Source: Stenotrophomonas sp. SY1 (lineage in GTDB: Bacteria; Pseudomonadota; Gammaproteobacteria; Xanthomonadales; Xanthomonadaceae). From it: 64,000 nt of DNA. Positions 38,780-46,923 of the stretch are shown in pieces. The notes below the pieces were generated by a model. The model ran no database searches and was not told where the DNA came from. It was given only the letters and a program-made list of their open reading frames with translations. Location: positions 981,825 to 1,045,824 of the forward strand of contig NZ_JAJOYR010000002.1 of assembly GCF_021202945.1 (NCBI RefSeq). The letters run 5' to 3'. A program made the translations under genes and the position numbers. Position 1 is the stretch's first letter; each line of letters opens with the position of its first letter.

Positions 38780-39274
38780 CTACAAACCGCAAATATCCCA
38801 ACGCCATACTTCTCGCCGACGATCAAACACGACCTGGCGAATATCAGAGCTATTCCCATTACTCACGACACAGAAATACGCGCTATACCAACGGCGCACC
38901 ATATCGCCATCTCGATCTGCGATTCCAGCCGCAATGTCAATCGAGTACTGCTTTCCAGGCAACAGGGAAGGAAATGGATTACCTCTCCCACCCAGATCAT
39001 TCATACACTCTTTCGAAGACACCGTTGGAACCTCCCCATCGCCAGGAGGGTAGCTTTGCTGCCAGATGATTCGCTGAGCGCCGTCGATTCTCTGGTAGAT
39101 CGACACATTGGTCACCGCGGGAGAAGTCTGTTTTAGTTCTGGCACGTCATTGGCCTTTACGCACAAAGACTCTCCGCTGCCAGTAACGACCGCCTTCTGG
39201 TACAGCTCCTTCGGTTGACCACATGCAGCCGTCGTCGAAATAGCGAACAGCGCCATCAACAAGAAATAACGCAT
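38780..39274 (-). CDS. Putative type VI secretion immunity lipoprotein
   Basis: 164 residues with a signal peptide ending in a lipobox-like TTAACG, so Cys18 would be lipidated. The mature part (ELYQKAVVTGSGESLCVKAND, then VSIYQRIDGAQRIIWQQSYPP and LLPGKQYSIDIAAG) resembles the family annotated as putative T6SS immunity periplasmic lipoproteins. It begins one base after the PAAR-effector stop, on the same strand, as expected for an effector-immunity pair. The GC content is lower than in the core genome. The immunity role is an inference from family and context. Confidence 0.72.
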   Translation of the reverse strand: MRYFLLMALFAISTTAACGQPKELYQKAVVTGSGESLCVKANDVPELKQTSPAVTNVSIYQRIDGAQRIIWQQSYPPGDGEVPTVSSKECMNDLGGRGNPFPSLLPGKQYSIDIAAGIADRDGDMVRRWYSAYFCVVSNGNSSDIRQVVFDRRREVWRWDICGL

Positions 39275-39275
39275 A

Positions 39276-40490
39276 TCACCTCCCGCTTTTTGCTGTGTTT
39301 GGCAAATTACTTACGCTACTGGGCGCTTCCAAGAAATCAGATAGCGTCGCTCGAATCATCCCTAAGAACAAAGGGTCAAACGAATAGCGCGCTTCATAGA
39401 CGCTATCCTGCGCCAACCGAAATTCAGATAGAAAATAGTCAGCAATGATATTCCCTTGCGCCTCCATATTGTAATCGCATAATTTTTTATCTGGCGCCAG
39501 AGTATATTTATAACTCATATTTGGCCTAGGCCCTCTTACCAACTTAACGGGATAACCGAGCTGATACTGCCATACATGGGCCATTTCATGAATAAACCAA
39601 GCCTGAGTCTTGAAGTCCTCCAAGGAGTAGTCGTCCTTATACACCCCTTTTGGAAAATACATTTCACCATTCGGGGTCACCGCGGTCTCGCTGTCCTGAA
39701 GCCCAAAGAAAAGCCAATACCCATGGTTATGAACCTTAACCCTCGTATAGTCAATAGATTCGGCGAACACCAGCCTAGCCATCTCAATTTCATCATGAGT
39801 TAAATCACGCTCATGATGAGGTGCCTTCGCGACAACCACCGACGTTCCAAGGTAGCTACTAGTTGTAATCACTCCGTCCAGATCAAATATCTCGGCTTCG
39901 ACGTCATCCTCTTGACCGGATACTAGGTCACCGCAACATCCCGCATTTTTCTCAAACTGCTTTAGTTCCACGCTTTTAATGGCAACCGGAGTAGCCGTCA
40001 CCACGCGCTGCGTCAAGCCCTCATCGTCGGTCACACCTTCAATCACCTCGCCGTTCGCCAAGCGCAGAGCGTAACCTACCTTGCATAAACTGCCATTTGA
40101 CTCTGTTACAAATCGAATCGCCTGATCATAACCGCCGCTGGATTTATTAATATTTGCAGATGCGGTCGCAGCAAGTGCGCCCAAGGCAGCGGCTGTGCTT
40201 GAGTTCGTGCCAGGCGAGCCTGCGCTATCCACATAAACATGATTCTGCCGAAAAGACATCAATCGGCACCCACAAGCGACTGCACCACCATTGATAGCCA
40301 CCGGTTGGCCATCAATGATCATGGATGCATCGCCCTGTATGATCGGGAACACGCCCTTGTGCTGCGGGCAAGTGACCTTATCGTTCACCCGCGCGACTGG
40401 GATCCCATCTATATCCGTATGCGGCGAGCCGGTTATCACACGACCGCCGCCTGTAGTTGCGTCGCCAACAACAATCCAGTTCCTTGCCAT
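39276..40490 (-). CDS. PAAR-tipped zinc metallopeptidase, putative T6SS effector
   Basis: 404 residues. Residues 1-90 are a PAAR domain (VVGDATTGGGRVITGSPHTDIDG, GVFPIIQGDASMIIDGQPVA), which sharpens the VgrG spike. A linker and small beta region follow. The C-terminal half holds a zincin motif HEMAHVW (H301, E302, H305) in the context FIHEMAHVWQYQLG, with E343 (NMEAQGNIIADYF) as probable third ligand, as in vgr-related peptidase domains. The downstream lipoprotein would protect the periplasm. No T6SS core genes are in the window, so secretion must use a distant system. Low GC marks acquisition. Confidence 0.82.
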   Translation of the reverse strand: MARNWIVVGDATTGGGRVITGSPHTDIDGIPVARVNDKVTCPQHKGVFPIIQGDASMIIDGQPVAINGGAVACGCRLMSFRQNHVYVDSAGSPGTNSSTAAALGALAATASANINKSSGGYDQAIRFVTESNGSLCKVGYALRLANGEVIEGVTDDEGLTQRVVTATPVAIKSVELKQFEKNAGCCGDLVSGQEDDVEAEIFDLDGVITTSSYLGTSVVVAKAPHHERDLTHDEIEMARLVFAESIDYTRVKVHNHGYWLFFGLQDSETAVTPNGEMYFPKGVYKDDYSLEDFKTQAWFIHEMAHVWQYQLGYPVKLVRGPRPNMSYKYTLAPDKKLCDYNMEAQGNIIADYFLSEFRLAQDSVYEARYSFDPLFLGMIRATLSDFLEAPSSVSNLPNTAKSGR

Positions 40491-40775
40491 ATCTCTTACA
40501 CTCCATATGTTTTCGGCTTCCCGCCAGTAACTAGATTACTGATATATCTTGATAGGTCGATCAGACTCAACCTAATTTCTTAGCGTGAACAGCACCGAGA
40601 GTCGCCCGTGCTGGCTGGGCACAGCTGACTAGCAATATCTAAGCCGCTGTGAATAGCAAAGGGCCAGGGTAGAAAACCTCTCTGGCTCATATTCTTCTCT
40701 AGTTAATTTCCACATCGACCTATCCCTGGCCGTATACCAACAACAGCAAAATTATCCGAAATGAGTCTCACCCAG

Positions 40776-40916
40776 TTAACCGGTACAAATAAGCCAATGC
40801 CAAGAAACTCGACTCTGACCCCTGTTTTCTCGCAGCCGCCGGCTGATGAGCAGGAACATCACCGTAAAGCTCAGCAGGTAGACACACAGCATGCCTACGA
40901 GAAGGGTGGCGATCAT
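40776..40916 (-). pseudogene. Truncated membrane-protein start, cut by a dispersed repeat
   Basis: Reverse-strand frame of 46 codons: IATLLVGMLCVYLLSFTVMF and LLISRRLR, a single hydrophobic helix as at the N-terminus of membrane-anchored signalling proteins such as diguanylate cyclases. It then runs straight into ENRGQSRVSW, encoded by the GGGGTCAGAGTC repeat, and stops. GC is high, unlike the surrounding island. The likely reading is a core gene whose 3' part was lost at the repeat. The identity of the parent gene is a guess. Confidence 0.4.
40804..40831 (-). repeat. Dispersed RAYT-associated repeat copy 4
   Basis: GAAACTCGACTCTGACCCC followed by TGTTTTCTC. Same element as at 31222, 37862 and 38663. 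Here it sits exactly at the point where a membrane-protein reading frame loses its normal sequence. The remaining 40491-41172 gap holds only the upstream region of the PAAR gene and no other gene that I can support. Confidence 0.8.
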
Positions 40917-41172
40917 GGGGTGGTCGAGGTTGAAAGGCGCAGGTGCAGAACAACGCGGATGGCCGCCAGCATGGGCAGCGGAATCCGGAGCGGAGAAACC
41001 AAGTGGCGCGTATCGTACCCAATCACACCGTTAAACCGGCCCTCTCCGTAACGGAACATCGGAAACGCGAGAGATGGACCTGACTCTTACGATCATCCGG
41101 GTTGATGCAAGCACCCGAGTATCGTCGGATGCTTTCGCAGACATGGTGACCCGGCCTCGAGCCCGTACTAAC

Positions 41173-41571
41173 TCAACCTACCCAACCGGAATATATCTCT
41201 CTCAAGTACCGCGAGCAGCGGACGTCCCATCGGCCACGCGCTTCCAAGAAAAGTGCGGCGACTTCCATTGTTGATCCAATGAGAGGATGCAACTCAGCAT
41301 CCTCCTTTCCAACATCGCGCAATCCTACGAACTCATGAAATGCATGGTCCAAGTCGTTGGGCCCGTCGCCGTACTGAGTCCAATGCCGGCGGTGCAGCCC
41401 CGGCAGCAGCACTTGCTCGGGCACGAACAGCGCCCCGGGATCTAAACAAGACCGAATCGTCGCCTCCAACGCCCCGACATTGCCCAACAGCAAAGCGACG
41501 CCATGGGTCTTCCAATTCCCTGCATCGCGATACATGTACTCCAGCACCGAGTAACTCACGCTTTCTCTCAT
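41173..41571 (-). CDS. Hypothetical protein, conserved style, next to HNH nuclease
   Basis: 132 residues from the ATG at 41569-41571 (MRESVSYSVLEYMYRDAGNWKTHG). The protein has a compact globular composition with LLLGNVGALEATIRSCLDPGALFVPEQVLLPGL and a YGDGPNDLDHAFHEFVGL segment. I have the impression of similar sequences in other proteobacteria but cannot name a family. It is divergent from the HNH gene, 180 bases away, so the pair may share a control region. Confidence 0.62.
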   Translation of the reverse strand: MRESVSYSVLEYMYRDAGNWKTHGVALLLGNVGALEATIRSCLDPGALFVPEQVLLPGLHRRHWTQYGDGPNDLDHAFHEFVGLRDVGKEDAELHPLIGSTMEVAALFLEARGRWDVRCSRYLREIYSGWVG

Positions 41572-41750
41572 CCCATCAGCCACGAGAACCAACCAGCAGC
41601 GAGCCTGACCTGGACGCGTCCCACGCATTGAGATGGAAGATTCCAGTCAGCTCGCCTACCATCCCTCGAAAGGGGGAAAGTCTGAATGGCGAAAGCGATT
41701 TCTACCGCTATCCAAACGGCGAGCTGCATCCTTCGCACGGAGCGATATCG

Positions 41751-42692
41751 ATGAGCTTCTGGTGGGTCAATCACAAGCAAACGCGTGCTCATGAGGTTCG
41801 CGGAGGCTATCTGTGGTCTCCGTACCGTAACGCGAATGGCGCTTTCAATCAGAGCTACGAGAACATGCGCCACGTGAAGGCTGGCGATATCGTGCTTTCC
41901 TACGGCTTCGGGCATATCGCGTATGTCGGTACGGTCACTGCTGCCGCGGTACCGGGACCAAAACCCGAAGAGTTTGGCAACGTAGGCGACAACTGGTCCG
42001 ACGATGGCTGGCTAGTTGACGTGTACTTCGAGCAAGTGGCTCAGCCCTTGCGTCCTGTCGATCACCTGCAGCAAATAGCTCCACTGTTACCAGACAAGCA
42101 TTCCCCAATCCAGAAAGCCACAGGGCATGGCAACCAAGGCTGCTACCTGGCCGCGATCAGCGATGCGTTGGGCCATCTTCTCCTCGCGCTTCTTAAGATC
42201 GATCCGAAGCCTTGGCTCCATCATCTCGTAAGCGAGCATGTGCCCGCACCAGAGCTCCTAGAAGATTTGCACGTGATCGAGCGTGATCCAAACGTCCCTG
42301 AGACACAGCGCCTGCACCTGGCCAAAGCACGCGTTGGCCAAGGCTTGTACCGAAAGCGTGTGATGCTTTTGGAGTCCGCTTGCCGCGTAACAGGCGTGGA
42401 AGATAGCCGGGTACTCATTGCGAGTCATATCAAGCCGTGGCGTGCGTCTAGCAACATCGAACGCCTCGATGGTCACAACGGCATTTTGCTGTCACCGCAT
42501 GTGGACACTTTGTTCGACGACCACCTTATGACATTTGAAGACAACGGACGCATGCATTTTCACCGCTCACTTTCCCCTGAGGTCCTGGAGCGCTGGGGCA
42601 TTAATCCGCACAAGAAGACTGATCAGTTCAGACCCGAACAAAAGTTCTTTCTTGGTCACCACCGTGCGATCTTCGGCGCAAAGATTGCTTAG
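41751..42692 (+). CDS. EVE-like/HNH endonuclease, probable modified-DNA restriction enzyme
   Basis: 313 residues from the ATG at 41751, with GGAGC 8 bases upstream. Residues 1-100 (FWWVNHKQT, GGYLWSP, MRHVKAGDIVLSYGFGHIAYVGTV) resemble EVE/PUA-type modified-base readers. The C-terminal half carries an HNH_2 nuclease: C211 (ACRVTG), H226 (ASHIKPW), N243 (GHNGILLSPH) and H250, then DTLFDDHL. The fusion suggests a type IV-like enzyme cutting DNA with modified bases. The start of the frame lies upstream but without a credible initiation site. AT-richer than the core genome. Confidence 0.82.
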   Translation: MSFWWVNHKQTRAHEVRGGYLWSPYRNANGAFNQSYENMRHVKAGDIVLSYGFGHIAYVGTVTAAAVPGPKPEEFGNVGDNWSDDGWLVDVYFEQVAQPLRPVDHLQQIAPLLPDKHSPIQKATGHGNQGCYLAAISDALGHLLLALLKIDPKPWLHHLVSEHVPAPELLEDLHVIERDPNVPETQRLHLAKARVGQGLYRKRVMLLESACRVTGVEDSRVLIASHIKPWRASSNIERLDGHNGILLSPHVDTLFDDHLMTFEDNGRMHFHRSLSPEVLERWGINPHKKTDQFRPEQKFFLGHHRAIFGAKIA

Positions 42693-42829
42693 CGAACCAA
42701 CCTCAGCATCCCGAAAATCTTGCGCGGCGGCAATATTGAGAAAAATCACACAACCAAGATCACCATTGCATCTCTACGACGTAGTCTGGCCAAAATTTGG
42801 CATCCATAGAAAGAGGACAAGGAAATCCC

Positions 42830-45424
42830 ATGGCATTCAAGCGCGTAACAAAGATTCCTCAGGCAACCAGCAGCCCTGAAAATCTAATATTCGACTTACC
42901 TAGACGAAAGATCCCGGGTGTACTCACGCATCAGTCTGAAGTAATGAGGGCTTATTATGAGACGTCAACTGAGAAGTCTGACGTCGCGCTACAGTTACCA
43001 ACCGGGAGCGGAAAGACGCTAGTTGGAGCACTAATAGCCGAATGGATTCGCAGAAAGAAGGGAGAACGTGTTGTCTACTTAACCCCAACAAAGCAGCTTG
43101 TCAATCAAGTGGTAACTCAATGCGAGTCGCGATACGGTATTCAGGCAAATGGTTTCACGGGAGCAAAATCCGACTATTCACCCTCCAGTCGCTCCGAGTA
43201 CAAAACCGCAGAAAAGATTGCCATTACCAACTACAGCAGCCTGTTCAACACTAATCCATTCTTCTGCGATGCGGATGTAATCATCATTGATGACTCACAT
43301 GCTGCGGAAAACTATATTGCAAGCATGTGGTCCGTCTCACTATTAAAAGTTGATCACGATCACACGGCTTGTTTCAACTCCATTGTCAGCGCACTAAAAC
43401 CGCATCTCGACGATGCCAGCAACTACAAACTTCGATCAAGTAGGGACGAAAATAATGGATGGATCGACAAAGTTCCCACCCCTTCTTTTATAAAATCTAT
43501 AAACGAGATTCGCTCAATAATTGACGAGCACGCAACAACCGTAAAAAGCATTCGATACCCATGGTCCCTCATTCGAAGTAACCTCCATGCATGCCATCTA
43601 TATTTAAACGAAAGCGAAATACTGATTCGACCATTGATACCACCCACATGGACTCACGAAGCATTCACCAATGCTCGCCAACGAATCTACATGTCTGCGA
43701 CGCTTGGAAAAGGCGGTGATCTAGAGCGCCTATTTGGACGAAAGAAAATTCATCGCATATCGACACCAACAGGATGGGACAAACAAGGGGTTGGTCGCAG
43801 ACTGTTCCTATTTCCTGGCATGAGCCTTGATGACAAAGAAGCAAGCAATCTTCGTTTGAGCATGATGCAGAGAGCTGGCAGAAGCCTCGTGCTAGTACCT
43901 AGCACAACAAACGGAGAAAGCATCCGAACTGAAATTGAAAGCAAAATTAGCTTTCGCACTTTGGATGCGGTCGATATCGAAGTCACAAAAGATCCATTCC
44001 TGAAAGAAAATCATGCTGTGGCAATCGTTGCAAATCGATATGACGGAATTGACTTTCCAGGGGACGAATGTCGTGTCACGTTTGTGGAGGGCCTTCCCAC
44101 CGCAACGAACATGCAGGAAAAGTTTTTGATGTCCCGCATGGCCGCCAATGTTCTATTCAACGAAAGAGTACAAACGCGTGTCCTTCAAGCCATTGGACGA
44201 TGCACAAGGTCACTCGAGGATTATTCCGCAGTTATTGTCAACGGCCTGGACCTTCAGGATTACCTTACTGACAAAAAACGCCGATCATATCTACACCCTG
44301 AGATCCAAGCAGAGCTCCAGTTTGGCATAGAGCAATCCATGGCCGCCAAGCCCAAAGACTTCCTGGATAATTTGAATATCTTTCTGGCGAACGATGAGGA
44401 ATGGGAGTCTGCAAACCAAGACATATTGGATCTGAGAGACAGCTACACTCAAGATAACTTCCCTGCGATCACGGCACTTGAGTCAGCCGTACCCCATGAA
44501 ATTGATTTCCAAAAAAGCATTTGGCAGGGCGATTTCGTTGATGCAATGGATGCGGCATCACGCGTACTAGGTCTGGTCGGTGGCGAGCACCTCAGGGGAT
44601 ATAGGGCACTTTGGAACTATCTTGCGGGTTCCGCGGCGAACCAAGCCTACCTGAACGGCCAGCTCGCAACGAATGAACGTTCAGACAAATACTTTACAGA
44701 TGCCAAGAATGCAGCAGTAGGGCTACTTTGGCTAGTTCGACTCGCGACAGAGAAGGACAGCGCATCTGACAAGAATCCTGATCCAGAAGACATCATTCGA
44801 ATGGAGCAGATTGAGAACATTGAGAACGTTTTCGAGAGGTACGGAACCACTCACGACAGAAGGTATGCTGCCCAGGAAAAGTTCATTCTGGAAGGTATAA
44901 ACAGCATAGATCTATTTGAAACAGCGCACGTTCACCTCGGGGAGTTTCTCGGTTTCAATTCCAACAAGCGAGAGGCTGATGGCTCCCCAGATCCTTGGTG
45001 GAAAGTTGGAGAAATTTGCTTCGTCTTTGAAGACCACGCAGGGGCAAAACCAGATTCGCAACTGAGCGTTGAAAAGGCGAGACAGGCTGCAGATCACCCG
45101 CGCTGGATGAGATTGAATGTTGATAACATTAAAAGCTCGCTTATCTACCCAATATTGGTGTCACCCACCTCAAGAGCGTCCATCGGGGCGGAACCGCATC
45201 TAAAAGAGGTGTTCCTATGGCCCCTCGATGATTTTCGTCAATGGGCCACACAGGCACTTTCAACCATTAGGGAGATTCGAAAGACCTTTTCCTCCCCTGG
45301 CGACATTGCCTGGCGCGCGGAAGCAATATCAAAACTCAGAATGTCGGGACTTGATGCGCCGTCGATCAGACGCGACAGAACAGCAAGCTGCGCTGCCGAC
45401 AGATTCACCTTCACAGGCTCCTAG
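42830..45424 (+). CDS. DinG/XPD-like superfamily 2 helicase with unassigned C-terminus
   Basis: 864 residues from the ATG at 42830. Motor motifs: Walker A LPTGSGKT (56-63), Walker B IIIDDSH (151-157; DDSH in place of DEAH), SAT at 289-291, NRYDGIDFPGD (402-412) and QAIGRCTRS (453-461). The NRYDGIDFPGD block and the following layout are like the C-terminal motor of DinG/Rad3 helicases, but no Fe-S cysteine cluster is evident in the N-half. Residues 480-864 match nothing I recognise. It follows the EVE-HNH gene by 137 bases on the same strand; clearly low GC. A defence role is inferred from context. Confidence 0.85.
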   Translation: MAFKRVTKIPQATSSPENLIFDLPRRKIPGVLTHQSEVMRAYYETSTEKSDVALQLPTGSGKTLVGALIAEWIRRKKGERVVYLTPTKQLVNQVVTQCESRYGIQANGFTGAKSDYSPSSRSEYKTAEKIAITNYSSLFNTNPFFCDADVIIIDDSHAAENYIASMWSVSLLKVDHDHTACFNSIVSALKPHLDDASNYKLRSSRDENNGWIDKVPTPSFIKSINEIRSIIDEHATTVKSIRYPWSLIRSNLHACHLYLNESEILIRPLIPPTWTHEAFTNARQRIYMSATLGKGGDLERLFGRKKIHRISTPTGWDKQGVGRRLFLFPGMSLDDKEASNLRLSMMQRAGRSLVLVPSTTNGESIRTEIESKISFRTLDAVDIEVTKDPFLKENHAVAIVANRYDGIDFPGDECRVTFVEGLPTATNMQEKFLMSRMAANVLFNERVQTRVLQAIGRCTRSLEDYSAVIVNGLDLQDYLTDKKRRSYLHPEIQAELQFGIEQSMAAKPKDFLDNLNIFLANDEEWESANQDILDLRDSYTQDNFPAITALESAVPHEIDFQKSIWQGDFVDAMDAASRVLGLVGGEHLRGYRALWNYLAGSAANQAYLNGQLATNERSDKYFTDAKNAAVGLLWLVRLATEKDSASDKNPDPEDIIRMEQIENIENVFERYGTTHDRRYAAQEKFILEGINSIDLFETAHVHLGEFLGFNSNKREADGSPDPWWKVGEICFVFEDHAGAKPDSQLSVEKARQAADHPRWMRLNVDNIKSSLIYPILVSPTSRASIGAEPHLKEVFLWPLDDFRQWATQALSTIREIRKTFSSPGDIAWRAEAISKLRMSGLDAPSIRRDRTASCAADRFTFTGS

Positions 45425-45528
45425 ATAATCACCAAACTTGATTAATAGGACCATATTGACTCCCCGTAGTCCAATGCTAGGCTGAAACAGAAATTTCCGG
45501 TTCGCGGTACCGGCACACTTGGCGGGCA

Positions 45529-45750
45529 TCAGCCCGCCGAGGCTGTCGCGAGCATCTTGGCATTATAATCCGCCAGCCTCTGCCCTTGCCGTTCGCGTAT
45601 TTCTCCGAGATTGCTGAGAACGTGCAGATTCTGTATGCCGCGTCGATAGCTGTGACACCTCTCCAACATTGCCTCATGCCCGTACCAACAACGAAAACTG
45701 GCGACGTAATTAGAGCGAAGAACGCCCCAAAGAGCACGCCACTGGATCAC
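45529..45750 (-). pseudogene. Short reading frame or gene fragment, unknown
   Basis: About 73 residues from a GTG at 45748-45750 (IQWRALWGVLRSNYVASF, then WYGHEAMLERCHSYRRGIQN and LADYNAKMLATASAG). Composition is very protein-like and the stop precedes a small GC hairpin (GCGGGC..GCCCGC near 45522-45537). There is no ribosome-binding site and a stop lies five codons upstream of the GTG, so this may be the remaining 3' end of a gene. It follows the DndC-like gene on the same strand. No family named. Confidence 0.35.
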
Positions 45751-45843
45751 GTATTTCCAGTGCGCCGTTCAGCTAGCGACGAAGAAATACAGGATCAGAA
45801 TAAAACTGCAAGGCCGACCACTACTCGGAAAGTGGAGGTGGGT

Positions 45844-45857
45844 GGGGGGGGGGGGGG
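45844..45857. repeat. Homopolymer of 14 G
   Basis: A run of 14 G (C on the minus strand), 25 bases beyond the DndC-like stop. Runs of this length are prone to slippage and are uncommon. It may be a contingency tract or a sequencing/assembly problem; the rest of 45425-45882 has no other clear feature besides the fragment just described. Confidence 0.9.
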
Positions 45858-45882
45858 ATCGACCTCACCAGAATTTCTGTAT

Positions 45883-46923
45883 CTATTTTCCGCGAAGCCT
45901 CAGCCTCTCTTCTGGTTCAGCATCCTGCCTCCACAAGTCCTTTATTAACGCGATCTCAGCATGAGACAGCAACTCCCTGCCAACCGCCTCCTCCAGCAAT
46001 TGAATCTCCTTGAATATTATCTTCCGTCCCTCCACAGTGAATGGACCGAGGCCGACGGCACCGTTTCTCCTGACCGGCCAGCGAAAACTTGCTTGCGCTC
46101 TAAATAGCTGCAACCAGTCTCTGAAATCTAGATATGGCTGTAACCAGGCCTTTCCGTTCTTGACCATATTTTCGGTCGATTTATCCCGCCTAACAACGGT
46201 ACAGGTCCAACACCCGAATCTTCCAGACGCGCACGGGGGAGCGAGTGGCGACTTGACCATTGGACATTCTTCGGTCGCGCCCCTATAGAGCTCCTCTAAC
46301 GCGATTGAGTCAATCGATGAAGGAAGATCAATGAGTTGTGCCGCAGCCCAGACCATTTCAAGATTGAAATCCAGCACCGGCAGGAGGAGATCACGCTGAG
46401 CACCTTCGCGTTGAACCTGCCATATAGCCTCCTCACCTCCTCCCTTCGCCAAAGATCTGTCTCGCTGGCGACTTTCGCCATAGCGTAGACCAAGGACTAC
46501 CGCAGCGTCACCTGGCGATGCCTTAATAAAGCGCTGAACTGGAAGCACCCTAAGACCTTTCGTGCACCAGCGGAATCGATTAGTTGGAGGTGCATATCCA
46601 CGACCAACTACCCTAGCAAAGAATCCCTCTTTCAGCGGAGCCTTGAGAATTTCGATTCGCAAATTTGGAAAGATTACAGGAAGCTCCCTCTGCATTCCTT
46701 CCAGTGTTCGCTTTGCAAAGAAATCGAGCTCCGGATTCTCAACCCCGGTATCACAATAAATAACCGTAATACAATCATCTTCGCAACCAGACTCCCTAGA
46801 TGCCGCGAGAAATACCTTCAAGGCAGCTGTCGAATCCTTCCCCCCCGAATATCCAATTATCCATGATCGATCTCTATTTTTCTTGATCTCTATCGCACAC
46901 CTTGAAATCGCGTTACTGATCAC
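45883..46923 (-). CDS. Stand-alone DndC-like PP-loop ATPase with Fe-S cysteines
   Basis: 346 residues from a GTG start overlapping the upstream gene by 11 bases. PAPS-reductase-type PP-loop SGGKDST at 26-32. Cysteine pattern as in DndC: C120 in FRWCTKGLRV, then C231, C238 and C241 in CASGRFGCWTCTVV, likely Fe-S ligands. DndC activates sulfur insertion in phosphorothioate DNA modification. No DndB, DndD or DndE is nearby, so this may be a variant modification or a nucleotide-based defence protein. Low GC island gene. Confidence 0.85.
   Translation of the reverse strand: MISNAISRCAIEIKKNRDRSWIIGYSGGKDSTAALKVFLAASRESGCEDDCITVIYCDTGVENPELDFFAKRTLEGMQRELPVIFPNLRIEILKAPLKEGFFARVVGRGYAPPTNRFRWCTKGLRVLPVQRFIKASPGDAAVVLGLRYGESRQRDRSLAKGGGEEAIWQVQREGAQRDLLLPVLDFNLEMVWAAAQLIDLPSSIDSIALEELYRGATEECPMVKSPLAPPCASGRFGCWTCTVVRRDKSTENMVKNGKAWLQPYLDFRDWLQLFRAQASFRWPVRRNGAVGLGPFTVEGRKIIFKEIQLLEEAVGRELLSHAEIALIKDLWRQDAEPEERLRLRGK

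Noticed and set aside
45449..45476. TTGACT..TAGGCT promoter-like pair after the helicase gene
   Set aside because: Spacing is borderline, the -10 is poor and no plus-strand gene follows.
45586..45948. Plus-strand frame reading through the G tract as a poly-Gly stretch
   Set aside because: No start signal or conserved sequence; it overlaps the end of the DndC-like gene in antisense.
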